A stretch of 6,711 bases of DNA from Polynucleobacter sp. (GTDB lineage Bacteria > Pseudomonadota > Gammaproteobacteria > Burkholderiales > Burkholderiaceae): contig JAGVCB010000045.1 in the NCBI GenBank assembly GCA_020059445.1, forward strand, positions 1-6,711, read 5' to 3'. Below the pieces are notes generated by a model. The model was not told the DNA's origin. It did no database searches and was given only the letters and a program-made list of their open reading frames with translations. The position numbers and the translations under genes are program-made. This document shows, one piece after another, positions 1-4,963 of this stretch (the stretch's first letter is position 1; each line of letters opens with the position of its first letter).

Positions 1-11
1 AAAGTTGGACA
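1..11 (+). repeat. Left terminal inverted repeat of the IS (inner part)
   Basis: AAAGTTGGACA at the very start of the window is the exact reverse complement of 1408-1418. The right-end copy continues about nine bases further out, so roughly nine bases of the left repeat are missing from view. Confidence 0.8.
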
Positions 12-40
12 CCATGTCTAACTCTTGGGGGTTTAGTTTT

Positions 41-562
41 ATGTCAAAGTACTCATACGAATTTAAGTTAAAAGTTGTCAAAGCGTACTTAAAAAGTCAT
101 CGGGGTATACGAGTCAATGCGCTTCAATATAAGGTTCCAGAAAAGTCGCTTTTAGGATGGGTAGCGCTTTTTAAGGCTCATGGGCCTGAGGCTCTTAAAA
201 AGCGTTTTACTCAACATACCTCTGCTTTCAAGTTGTCAGTTCTTCAACACATGAGCTCTCATGGCTTATCAATTATTCAAACTGCAACGCACTTCAATAT
301 TTCATCAACAGATACGGTGGGTAGGTGGTTACGCCTCTACAATCAAGGTGGTGCCAAAGTATTAGAGGCAAAACCTAAAGGGCGAGTACCTATGTCTAAA
401 CCTAAAAACTCCTACAGTCCAACTAACAAGCCAGTGACTCAAATGACTCATGAGGAACTGATACAAGAGCTTGAGTACCGCAGAGCGGAGACTGAATATC
501 TAAAAAAGCTAGAAGCCTTAGCCCAACAGAAAAGCTCGGCAAACAAGAGCAAGTCCAAGTAA
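41..562 (+). CDS. IS150-type transposase OrfA (InsJ-like DNA-binding protein)
   Basis: This encodes the short upstream protein of an IS3-family element, a cytoplasmic DNA-binding protein that recognises the IS ends and modulates transposition. From ATG 41 it has 173 residues, the same length I recall for IS150 InsJ. It begins MSKYSYEFKLKVVKAYL, the usual family opening. GGGGG at 27-31 sits 9 nt upstream as a ribosome binding site. An ATG at 14 and a TTG at 5 are also in frame, but they lie in the terminal repeat and would add a non-family N-terminus. Two helix-turn-helix units are likely at about residues 1-55 and 60-113. A heptad-rich segment at about 136-158 (HEELIQELEYRRAETEYLKK) looks like the dimerising leucine zipper. 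The slippery codons for K155-K156 lie near the end, so part of translation shifts into orfB and the rest stops at 562. Confidence 0.9.
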   Translation: MSKYSYEFKLKVVKAYLKSHRGIRVNALQYKVPEKSLLGWVALFKAHGPEALKKRFTQHTSAFKLSVLQHMSSHGLSIIQTATHFNISSTDTVGRWLRLYNQGGAKVLEAKPKGRVPMSKPKNSYSPTNKPVTQMTHEELIQELEYRRAETEYLKKLEALAQQKSSANKSKSK

Positions 563-1401
563 TCACGGAGCTAAGGCAGCGCTACTCTTTATCAACCCTC
601 TTGGCAATCGCCAAGATGGCCAGAAGCGTTTATTACTACCATCTCGATATCAGTCAGCAAGCAGAGCCCTATCTGGAGGTGAAGAATCAGATTAAAACGA
701 TCTTCCATCAACACAAGGGGCGTTATGGCTATCGCCGTGTTCATTTAGAGTTGCGTAACCAAAATCACTTCCTCAATCCCAAGACAGTTCAGAAGCTGAT
801 GGGACAGTTAAACCTAAAGTCCACCGTACGTCCGAAGCGATATAAGTCTTATAAAGGCTCTGTAGGTCTGATTGCAGGTAATCAGCTGTGCAGAAACTTC
901 TATGCGGATAAGCCTAATGAGAAGTGGGTGACTGATGTGACCGAGTTCAACATCAAAGGCCAGAAGGTTTACCTATCTCCCATCTTGGATCTCTTTAACC
1001 AAGAGATCATCTCTTATGACATCTCTGATCGCCCAAGGATTAATGCGGTCACTCAAATGCTCAAAGATGCTTTTAAACAGCTTAAAGATGATGAGAAGCC
1101 CTTATTGCACTCAGATCAAGGGTGGCAGTATCAAATGGCCATTTATCAGCATGAGTTGAAAAAGCAAGGCCTAGCACAGAGCATGTCCAGGAAAGGTAAT
1201 TGCTTGGATAACGCGGTCATGGAGAACTGGTTTGGGATCATGAAAACCGAGTTCTTTTATGGCCAGGAATTTGAAAGTGTGGAATCGTTTAAGAAAGGTC
1301 TAAAAGAATATATCCACTATTACAACCATGATCGAATCAAACAAAAGTTAAAGGGATTGAGTCCGGTTAATTACCGGACTCAATCCCTTCTGTTAACCTA
1401 A
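41..1401 (+). CDS. OrfAB transposase made by -1 programmed frameshift (about 453 aa)
   Basis: This is the predicted full transposase: orfA codons 1-156 (41-508), then a one-base backward slip and 297 codons of orfB. The slip site A AAA AAG at 502-508 is in the correct register, with orfA codons AAA (503-505) and AAG (506-508). Re-pairing in the -1 frame gives AAA AAA, and reading resumes at GCT 508. In fusion numbering the DDE residues are D299, D359 and E395. In IS3-family elements the fusion is the active transposase, while OrfA alone is regulatory. The fusion is inferred from the signals and from the absence of a normal orfB start. Confidence 0.8.
485..577 (+). promoter_or_regulatory. Programmed -1 ribosomal frameshift signal of the IS
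   Basis: Three elements line up as in bacterial -1 frameshift sites such as dnaX and IS911. A Shine-Dalgarno-like GCGGAG at 485-490 lies 11 nt before the slippery heptamer. The heptamer is AAAAAAG at 502-508. A downstream stem has GCCTTAGC (515-522) pairing perfectly with GCTAAGGC (570-577), starting 6 nt after the heptamer. Inside its 47-nt loop, GCTC (534-537) can pair with GAGC (547-550) as a small nested hairpin. The orfA stop at 560-562 lies inside the structure. Confidence 0.85.
508..1401 (+). CDS. IS150-type transposase OrfB (InsK-like DDE integrase core), -1 frame
   Basis: This is the catalytic part of the transposase, which cuts and joins DNA at the IS ends. The -1 frame is open from 496. 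There is no ATG, GTG or TTG in it before TTG 601, and that TTG falls after the segment matching the usual OrfB N-terminus (VITELRQRYSLSTLL). Expression is therefore probably by frameshift from orfA. Numbering from codon 601, HKGRYGYRRV at about 39-47 is the conserved HTH_21-type motif. The catalytic triad is D112 (in WVTDVTEF), D172 (in LHSDQGWQY) and E208 (in DNAVMENW), with 35 residues between the second D and the E, as expected for DD35E. The C-terminus KLKGLSPVNYRTQS is typical of the family. All active-site residues are present. The last codons also form a strong hairpin (1351-1389). Confidence 0.9.
   Translation, partial: ARSLSPTEKLGKQEQVQVITELRQRYSLSTLLAIAKMARSVYYYHLDISQQAEPYLEVKNQIKTIFHQHKGRYGYRRVHLELRNQNHFLNPKTVQKLMGQLNLKSTVRPKRYKSYKGSVGLIAGNQLCRNFYADKPNEKWVTDVTEFNIKGQKVYLSPILDLFNQEIISYDISDRPRINAVTQMLKDAFKQLKDDEKPLLHSDQGWQYQMAIYQHELKKQGLAQSMSRKGNCLDNAVMENWFGIMKTEFFYGQEFESVESFKKGLKEYIHYYNHDRIKQKLKGLSPVNYRTQSLLLT
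1351..1389. repeat. 17-bp perfect inverted repeat in the 3' end of orfB
   Basis: Positions 1351-1367 pair perfectly with 1373-1389 around the 5-nt loop TAATT, giving a GC-containing 17-bp stem. It encodes the conserved orfB tail (GLSPVNYRTQS) and ends about 10 bp before the stop. No T-run follows on the plus strand (CTGTTAACC), so it is not a classical intrinsic terminator. It could still slow polymerase, stabilise the transposase mRNA, or block readthrough into the IS from outside. Confidence 0.85.
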
Positions 1402-1407
1402 TCGAAC

Positions 1408-1427
1408 TGTCCAACTTTTATGGGTCA
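1408..1427 (-). repeat. Right terminal inverted repeat of the IS
   Basis: The minus strand reads TGACCCATAAAAGTTGGACA, and its inner 11 bases match positions 1-11 in inverted orientation. The TG...CA terminal dinucleotide convention of IS3-family elements places the end at 1427. An end a few bases later cannot be excluded without the left junction. Confidence 0.75.
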
Positions 1428-1434
1428 GTTTAAA

Positions 1435-1529
1435 AGCATGGCTTTTCTATTTATGAAATCAAGGTGTGAAATCAAGGCCATGCTCCTCTATAATTTGCCA
1501 ATTAATCGGTTTCAATACAAAGGTTAACT
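1435..1529 (+). promoter_or_regulatory. Promoter and putative operator of the symporter gene
   Basis: A consensus -10, TATAAT at 1489-1494, has a 4/6 match to the -35 (GTGAAA, 1466-1471) at the optimal 17-bp spacing. A ribosome binding site AAAGG at 1519-1523 lies 6 nt before ATG 1530. The -35 overlaps the second copy of an 11-bp direct repeat, TGAAATCAAGG, at 1454-1464 and 1467-1477 (13-bp period). An 8-bp inverted repeat, AGCATGGC (1435-1442) and GCCATGCT (1477-1484), encloses both copies. This arrangement suggests a regulator site, but no regulator is identified. Confidence 0.6.
1454..1477. repeat. Pair of 11-bp direct repeats TGAAATCAAGG
   Basis: Two identical copies lie at 1454-1464 and 1467-1477, separated by 2 bp (13-bp period). 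They sit just upstream of, and partly over, the predicted -35 of the symporter promoter. Confidence 0.85.
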
Positions 1530-2960
1530 ATGTTGCTTTGGTTGGTTGCAATTTATTTATTGGCATCAATTGCGATTGGTCTTCTAAGTGCCAGAAAAGT
1601 CCACAATGCCAAAGACTACATCACGGCAGGACGTAATTTGCCTTTGCCCATGGTGCTGGCCATGGTTTTTGCCACTTGGTTTGGCGCTGAAACTGTTCTA
1701 GGCATTTCTGCCACGTTCTTAGAGGGTGGATTTCGCGGATTGATCTCTGATCCTTTGGGTGCGTCTGTCTGTTTGGTGATCTTCGGTTTGATTTTTGCCA
1801 GACCCCTGTACCGCATGAACTTGCTGACCCTGGGCGACTTTTTCAGAATCAGGTACAACAAACAAACAGAAATGATTCTGTCGCTGTGCATTGTGATTTC
1901 TTATTTAGGTTGGGTTGCTGCACAGATCACCGCTTTGGGTCTTGTTTTTAATGTCTTGTCCTATGACATGATCACTCAAACCCAAGGTATGTTGATTGGT
2001 GCGGCTGTGGTTTTGTTATACACCTTGTTTGGCGGTATGTGGTCTGTGGCAATCACCACCTTTGTGCAAATGATCGTGATTGTGATTGGCTTGCTTGTGG
2101 TTTCTTGGATGGCTGGAGATATGGCAGGTGGCTTTGATAAAGTGATCAGCAGTGCAGCAGCAGCAGGCAAGTTTGAGTTCTTGCCAAGATTAGAGTGGGT
2201 CGACATGATTGCTTGGATTGCAGCATTGGTGACCATGGCTCTGGGCTCAATCCCTCAGCAAGATGTTTTTGCCAGAGTGAACTCATCTAAAAATGAGCGT
2301 GTCGCGATATGGGGAACTACATTGGGTGGCATTTCTTATTTCTTCTTCGCTGCCGTGCCATTATTTTTGGCATATTCAGCTACGATGATTGATCCTGATT
2401 TGGTTGCAAGATATCTTGGTAAAGATTCTCAGTTGATTTTGCCGATGTTCATTTTGGAAAAAATGCCATTCACCATGCAGGTGATTTTCTTTGGGGCGCT
2501 TCTATCCGTGATCATGAGTACTGCATCAGGAACTTTATTGGCCCCTTCTGTGACTTTTTCAGAAAACATTCTGAAGTCAGTTGTGCCGCACATGAGTGAT
2601 AAAACATTCTTATGGGCAACCAAACTCACAGTCGCGTGTTTTGCTTGCATCGTGACGTTTTATGCGATTTATACCGATGCATCGATTCACACCATGGTGG
2701 AGCATGCTTACAGAATCACCTTGGCTGGTGCTTTCGTTCCTCTGGCAGCAGGGCTGTTCTGGAGAAAAGCAAGTAATTTGGGCGCTGCCCTTGCCATCAT
2801 ATTTGGTTTAGGTGTATGGTTACTATTAGAGTTCACAAACGCTGAGTTATTGGTTGAGCCTCATTTAATGGGTTTGATCGCCAGTGCGTTTGGGATGTTG
2901 GTGGGTGCTTATTTGGTACCCAATAAGCATGACTATGATCAAGTAAAAATGGGGCAGTAA
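1530..2960 (+). CDS. Sodium:solute symporter family (SSS/SLC5) transporter
   Basis: This is an inner-membrane secondary transporter that uses the sodium gradient to import a small solute. It has 476 residues, near the usual family size, and is dominated by hydrophobic helices (about 12-13 by eye). Family signatures include KDYITAGRNLPLP (29-40) after the first helix, then WFGAETVLGISATFLEGG (50-67), LGDFFRIRYN (101-110), YTLFGGMWSVAITTFVQ (164-180), GSIPQQDVFARV (239-250) and ALLSVIMSTASGTLLAPS (323-340). The last corresponds to the helix carrying the S/T residues of the conserved Na2 site. The general pattern reminds me of choline- or CHT-like SLC5 members, but the substrate cannot be told from sequence. 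ATG 1530 is chosen because AAAGG lies 6 nt upstream and the protein begins directly in the first helix. An IS end lies about 100 bp upstream, and a small lipoprotein gene follows 8 bp after the stop. Confidence 0.9.
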   Translation: MLLWLVAIYLLASIAIGLLSARKVHNAKDYITAGRNLPLPMVLAMVFATWFGAETVLGISATFLEGGFRGLISDPLGASVCLVIFGLIFARPLYRMNLLTLGDFFRIRYNKQTEMILSLCIVISYLGWVAAQITALGLVFNVLSYDMITQTQGMLIGAAVVLLYTLFGGMWSVAITTFVQMIVIVIGLLVVSWMAGDMAGGFDKVISSAAAAGKFEFLPRLEWVDMIAWIAALVTMALGSIPQQDVFARVNSSKNERVAIWGTTLGGISYFFFAAVPLFLAYSATMIDPDLVARYLGKDSQLILPMFILEKMPFTMQVIFFGALLSVIMSTASGTLLAPSVTFSENILKSVVPHMSDKTFLWATKLTVACFACIVTFYAIYTDASIHTMVEHAYRITLAGAFVPLAAGLFWRKASNLGAALAIIFGLGVWLLLEFTNAELLVEPHLMGLIASAFGMLVGAYLVPNKHDYDQVKMGQ

Positions 2961-2968
2961 AGTACTTA

Positions 2969-3271
2969 ATGAAAAAACTATTACTACTGAGTGCATTGTT
3001 CTTATCGGCCTGCCAGATAGCCCACAAGGAAGAAGCGCCTGTGGTGATGGGGGATACTCATTGGACCTTGGAGTTCACCCTGCTTAAAAAAAACAAGCCA
3101 GCTGAAATCAAAACTTATCAATTTGAGTCGCGCATGGATTGTTTTAATACCATGTACAGAATGCAGGAAGACGCCAAGAAGGTTCGCCATCAAACCGGCG
3201 GTGGCATTTGCTACAAGTTGTTTGCTGATGGCCAAGAGCGCACCAGCAATGATGTGCTTTCAAGATATTAA
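2969..3271 (+). CDS. Small uncharacterised lipoprotein
   Basis: A 100-residue protein with a clear lipoprotein signal peptide: MKK, a hydrophobic run, and the lipobox LSAC with Cys15 as the lipidated residue. The mature part is about 85 residues, polar, and has two cysteines (C58 and C81) that could form a disulfide in the periplasm. I do not recognise a domain. It starts 8 bp after the symporter stop on the same strand with only a weak ribosome site, so translational coupling and co-transcription with the transporter are likely. A role in the same process is suggested by position only. The residue after the lipid cysteine is Q rather than D, so by the enterobacterial rule the outer membrane is the expected destination. 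The signal peptide, the coding-like conservation of the frame and the hairpin after the stop support a real gene. Confidence 0.75.
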   Translation: MKKLLLLSALFLSACQIAHKEEAPVVMGDTHWTLEFTLLKKNKPAEIKTYQFESRMDCFNTMYRMQEDAKKVRHQTGGGICYKLFADGQERTSNDVLSRY

Positions 3272-3282
3272 AAACTTACCAG

Positions 3283-3302
3283 AGACTCATTGAAGAGTCT
3301 TT
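3283..3302. terminator. Possible weak terminator between convergent genes
   Basis: AGACTC (3283-3288) pairs with GAGTCT (3295-3300) around a 6-nt loop. The plus strand continues TTTAAATA, a short T-run. On the minus strand a run of five T's follows about nine bases after the stem. It lies in the 29-bp gap between the lipoprotein stop and the lipocalin stop, where terminators are expected. The stem is short, so efficiency is doubtful. Confidence 0.4.
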
Positions 3303-3849
3303 AAATACTATTACTTGGCTTGATCAGATCTTTGCGTTGATAACCCAGTTTTTCAGCTTTCACTAAAAGAGCTTCTTCTAACTTTGGATCCAGTTGTTTT
3401 TGTCTGGCCAAAATCCAAAAGTACTTGCCAGCTGGTTCGCCAACCAACACCCAGGAGTAGTCTTCTGACAAATCAATCACCCAGTAATCACCATAAAAGG
3501 GTCTGAAGAAAGATACTTTTAACTGTGAGTTATTGGAGCCTGGAACTACTTTAGCAATGCCGTTAGCTACCTTAGGACCATCCTTTTTAAGGCAGGTGTT
3601 GAGAACGCTGATATTGCCATCTTCTCTCACAGCATACTGAGCTGAAACAGTCACACAGTCAGTATCCTCGAACCTATTGGGTAGCCGATAAATTTCATAC
3701 CAGGTTCCAAGGTAGCGATTCAGATCAACGGAGCTAACACTTTTTAAAGGGCTGCTCGATTGGCGGTATACCGGTTGATTGGTACAAGCGCTTAAAATTA
3801 AAACGCTGGTAATTGAAATAATAAAAAGATAAATGTATTTACGCATCAT
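3301..3849 (-). CDS. Blc-like bacterial lipocalin, lipoprotein
   Basis: An outer-membrane lipocalin of the Blc/apolipoprotein D type, an eight-stranded barrel that binds fatty acids or lysophospholipids in studied relatives. From ATG 3849 it has 182 residues, close to the family norm. MMRKYIY precedes a hydrophobic run and the lipobox LSAC (lipidated Cys22). The lipocalin signature LGTWYEIYRLPNRFE is at about 47-61. A DYSWVLVGEPAGKYFWILAR stretch (about 130-149) and a C-terminal amphipathic segment with LGYQRKDLIKP match the Blc pattern. Cys65 and Cys86 could form a disulfide. The frame reaches ATG 3876, but that start abuts the divergent cytochrome gene and adds MCINLVYDV before the basic n-region, so 3849 or 3846 is preferred. 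No good ribosome binding site is seen for any of the three starts. Confidence 0.88.
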   Translation of the reverse strand: MMRKYIYLFIISITSVLILSACTNQPVYRQSSSPLKSVSSVDLNRYLGTWYEIYRLPNRFEDTDCVTVSAQYAVREDGNISVLNTCLKKDGPKVANGIAKVVPGSNNSQLKVSFFRPFYGDYWVIDLSEDYSWVLVGEPAGKYFWILARQKQLDPKLEEALLVKAEKLGYQRKDLIKPSNSI

Positions 3850-3876
3850 TACATCGTAAACTAAATTGATACACAT

Positions 3877-4515
3877 ATGAAAATTCGTGTTTGGGATCTA
3901 CCTCTTAGGTTGTTTCACTGGTTTTTGGTCATGGCCGTGATAGGTAGTTTTGTGTCTGTCAAATTGGGTGGTAATGCCATGATTTGGCATGGTCGTTTTG
4001 GCTACACTGTTTTGGCATTGATTTTCTTCAGACTTATTTGGGGTTTTGTGGGAACGCATCATGCGCGCTTTGCCCAATTTATCAAGTCACCCAAAGCTAT
4101 ATTTGCTTATCTTAAAAATCCTGCAGAAACGCCCGGGCACAGCCCTGTGGGGGCTGTTTCTGTTCTTATATTGCTTGGTTTATTTTTAGCTCAAGCCTTG
4201 GCGGGCTTGTTTGCAAGTGATGACATTGCCTTTGATGGACCGCTGGTGAAATATGTGGCGTCTACTTGGGTGGAGCTCTTGACCTCATTTCATCGTCTGA
4301 ATGAATGGGTACTGCTGGCTTTGGTAGGTGTACACGTTAGTGCGATTCTCTATTACAAATATGCCAAAAGAATCAATCTCATCTCTGCCATGATCACGGG
4401 TGATAAAGACTGGGCGGATGCAGCGCCTTTGGTTCAAGATGACACAAGGGTCAGACTCAAGGCGATGACCCTATTGATGGTCATCGCCTTGATCATGTAT
4501 TACTTCTTACGATAA
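3877..4515 (+). CDS. Prokaryotic cytochrome b561 family membrane protein
   Basis: A di-haem b integral inner-membrane protein of the Ni-hydrogenase/formate dehydrogenase b-subunit type (PF01292-like). Members pass electrons between the quinone pool and periplasmic carriers. It has 212 residues. It opens with the family motif KIRVWDLPLRLFHWFL, where H14 is a likely haem ligand. Other candidate ligands are H38 (MIWHGRFGY), H139 (SFHRLNEW) and H153 (GVHVSAILYY). Hydrophobic helices lie at about 13-29, 40-58, 93-113, 140-160 and 195-211. GHSPVGAVSVLILL and DDIAFDGPL are typical of the subgroup found with cytochromes c. ATG 3877 fits the family N-terminus although no clear ribosome site precedes it. 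Its last 16 bp overlap the convergent cytochrome c' gene, a plausible electron acceptor. The C-terminal codons contain a 14-bp hairpin. Confidence 0.9.
   Translation: MKIRVWDLPLRLFHWFLVMAVIGSFVSVKLGGNAMIWHGRFGYTVLALIFFRLIWGFVGTHHARFAQFIKSPKAIFAYLKNPAETPGHSPVGAVSVLILLGLFLAQALAGLFASDDIAFDGPLVKYVASTWVELLTSFHRLNEWVLLALVGVHVSAILYYKYAKRINLISAMITGDKDWADAAPLVQDDTRVRLKAMTLLMVIALIMYYFLR
4457..4492 (-). terminator. 14-bp stem hairpin just past the cytochrome c' stop, inside b561
   Basis: Positions 4457-4470 pair perfectly with 4479-4492 around an 8-nt loop. On the minus strand the stem begins 7 nt after the cytochrome c' stop codon (ends at 4500), where a terminator or mRNA 3'-end stabiliser would sit. 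It also encodes the last transmembrane segment of b561 (LKAMTLLMVIALI). No T-run follows in either direction, so a classical rho-independent terminator is not proven. Confidence 0.45.
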
Positions 4516-4946
4516 TTATCGTGGCAGGCTTTGCAAGATTTACCTGCTGCACCAAATGCTTTTTTAATCGTATCTAGATTGCCGGACTGAGCTGCTGTGT
4601 TCAATTCAGCCACAGCTTTTTGCATTTTTTCGCTACCAGCTTTGAACTTATCCATTTCTTTCCAGATTTCAGGCAATGATTTGCCGCCCTCTGTGCCTGG
4701 GCCAAATGCTTGCCATGGAAGGTGAGCCAAACTAGCAACCACAGCAGCGTTTGCAGCAACTTCTTTTTTGTCATATGGCTTCTCACCTTTAACAACAGCA
4801 CCAATTCTGGAGAAATGGTTGCCCATCACCACAAAAGTTGCTGCACGATATTTGATGGCATCTTCAGTTTTAGCAAATTGAGCGTGAGCCATGCCAGGCG
4901 CAAATAGTGAAAGCAATACACTTGCTACTAAGATTGGTTGTCTCAT
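4500..4946 (-). CDS. Class II cytochrome c (cytochrome c' / c-556 family)
   Basis: A periplasmic four-helix-bundle cytochrome with one covalent haem near the C-terminus. It has 148 residues. The signal peptide MRQPILVASVLLSLFAPGMAHA is cleaved after residue 22 (AHA/Q). The haem motif is C138-K-A-C141-H142 in KSCKACHDNYRKK, at the C-terminal position typical of class II. The N-terminal helix KYRAATFVVMGNHFSRIGAVVKG matches the family. Whether the haem is five-coordinate (c') or has a Met ligand (c-556) cannot be decided safely. ATG 4946 is supported by GGGAG (minus strand of 4953-4957) 6 nt upstream and by the signal peptide. The same frame extends to 5093, but that region overlaps the protease gene and gives an unrelated N-terminus. 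It is the third gene of the chaperone-protease-cytochrome cluster, 17 bp after the protease stop. Roles in this family include electron transfer and nitric oxide binding. Confidence 0.93.
   Translation of the reverse strand: MRQPILVASVLLSLFAPGMAHAQFAKTEDAIKYRAATFVVMGNHFSRIGAVVKGEKPYDKKEVAANAAVVASLAHLPWQAFGPGTEGGKSLPEIWKEMDKFKAGSEKMQKAVAELNTAAQSGNLDTIKKAFGAAGKSCKACHDNYRKK
4509..4522. repeat. 14-bp perfect palindrome over the convergent gene overlap
   Basis: ACGATAATTATCGT is its own reverse complement. It covers the b561 stop codon and the last sense codons of the cytochrome c' gene. It lies 17 bp from the 4457-4492 hairpin. Confidence 0.8.
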
Positions 4947-4963
4947 GATTATCTCCCGAGTTA

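Larger units (their letters stand above)
1..1427 (+). mobile_element. IS3-family (IS150-group) insertion sequence, left tip cut by window edge
   Basis: A two-ORF insertion sequence: orfA, then orfB in the -1 frame, between terminal inverted repeats. The left repeat is visible only from AAAGTTGGACA at 1-11. Its exact reverse complement lies at 1408-1418 and continues outward to about 1427 as TTATGGGTCA. Read inward, the right end starts TGACCCATAAAAGTTGGACA, which resembles IS150-type termini. The OrfA length (173 aa), its C-terminal YLKKLEALA stretch, the A6G slip site and the DD35E transposase all fit the IS150 group. Neither reading frame is interrupted, so the element could be active. The outer left bases and the left target duplication lie before the window. 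The right boundary is uncertain by a few bases, because 1428-1431 could be target duplication or IS end. Confidence 0.9.

Noticed and set aside
5..40. TTG 5 or ATG 14 as the start of OrfA
   Set aside because: Both lie in or next to the terminal repeat and add residues not seen in the family. ATG 41 gives the standard 173-residue length and has a GGGGG ribosome site.
1402..1529. Gene remnant or small RNA between the IS and the symporter
   Set aside because: No coding frame or terminated RNA structure is evident. The promoter, repeats and IS end account for the space.
2154..2165. Four tandem GCA units, a possible microsatellite
   Set aside because: It is short and encodes a run of alanines in a loop of the symporter. 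There is no sign of phase-variable length or frame effect.
1616..3235. Several minus-strand open frames under the symporter and lipoprotein genes
   Set aside because: They have no recognisable domains, signal peptides or ribosome sites and mirror the codon structure of the genes on the other strand.
3850..3876. Nine-residue N-terminal extension of the lipocalin from ATG 3876
   Set aside because: It would abut the divergent ATG 3877 and put MCINLVYDV before the basic n-region of a lipoprotein signal. MMRK at 3849 fits better, though this is not certain.
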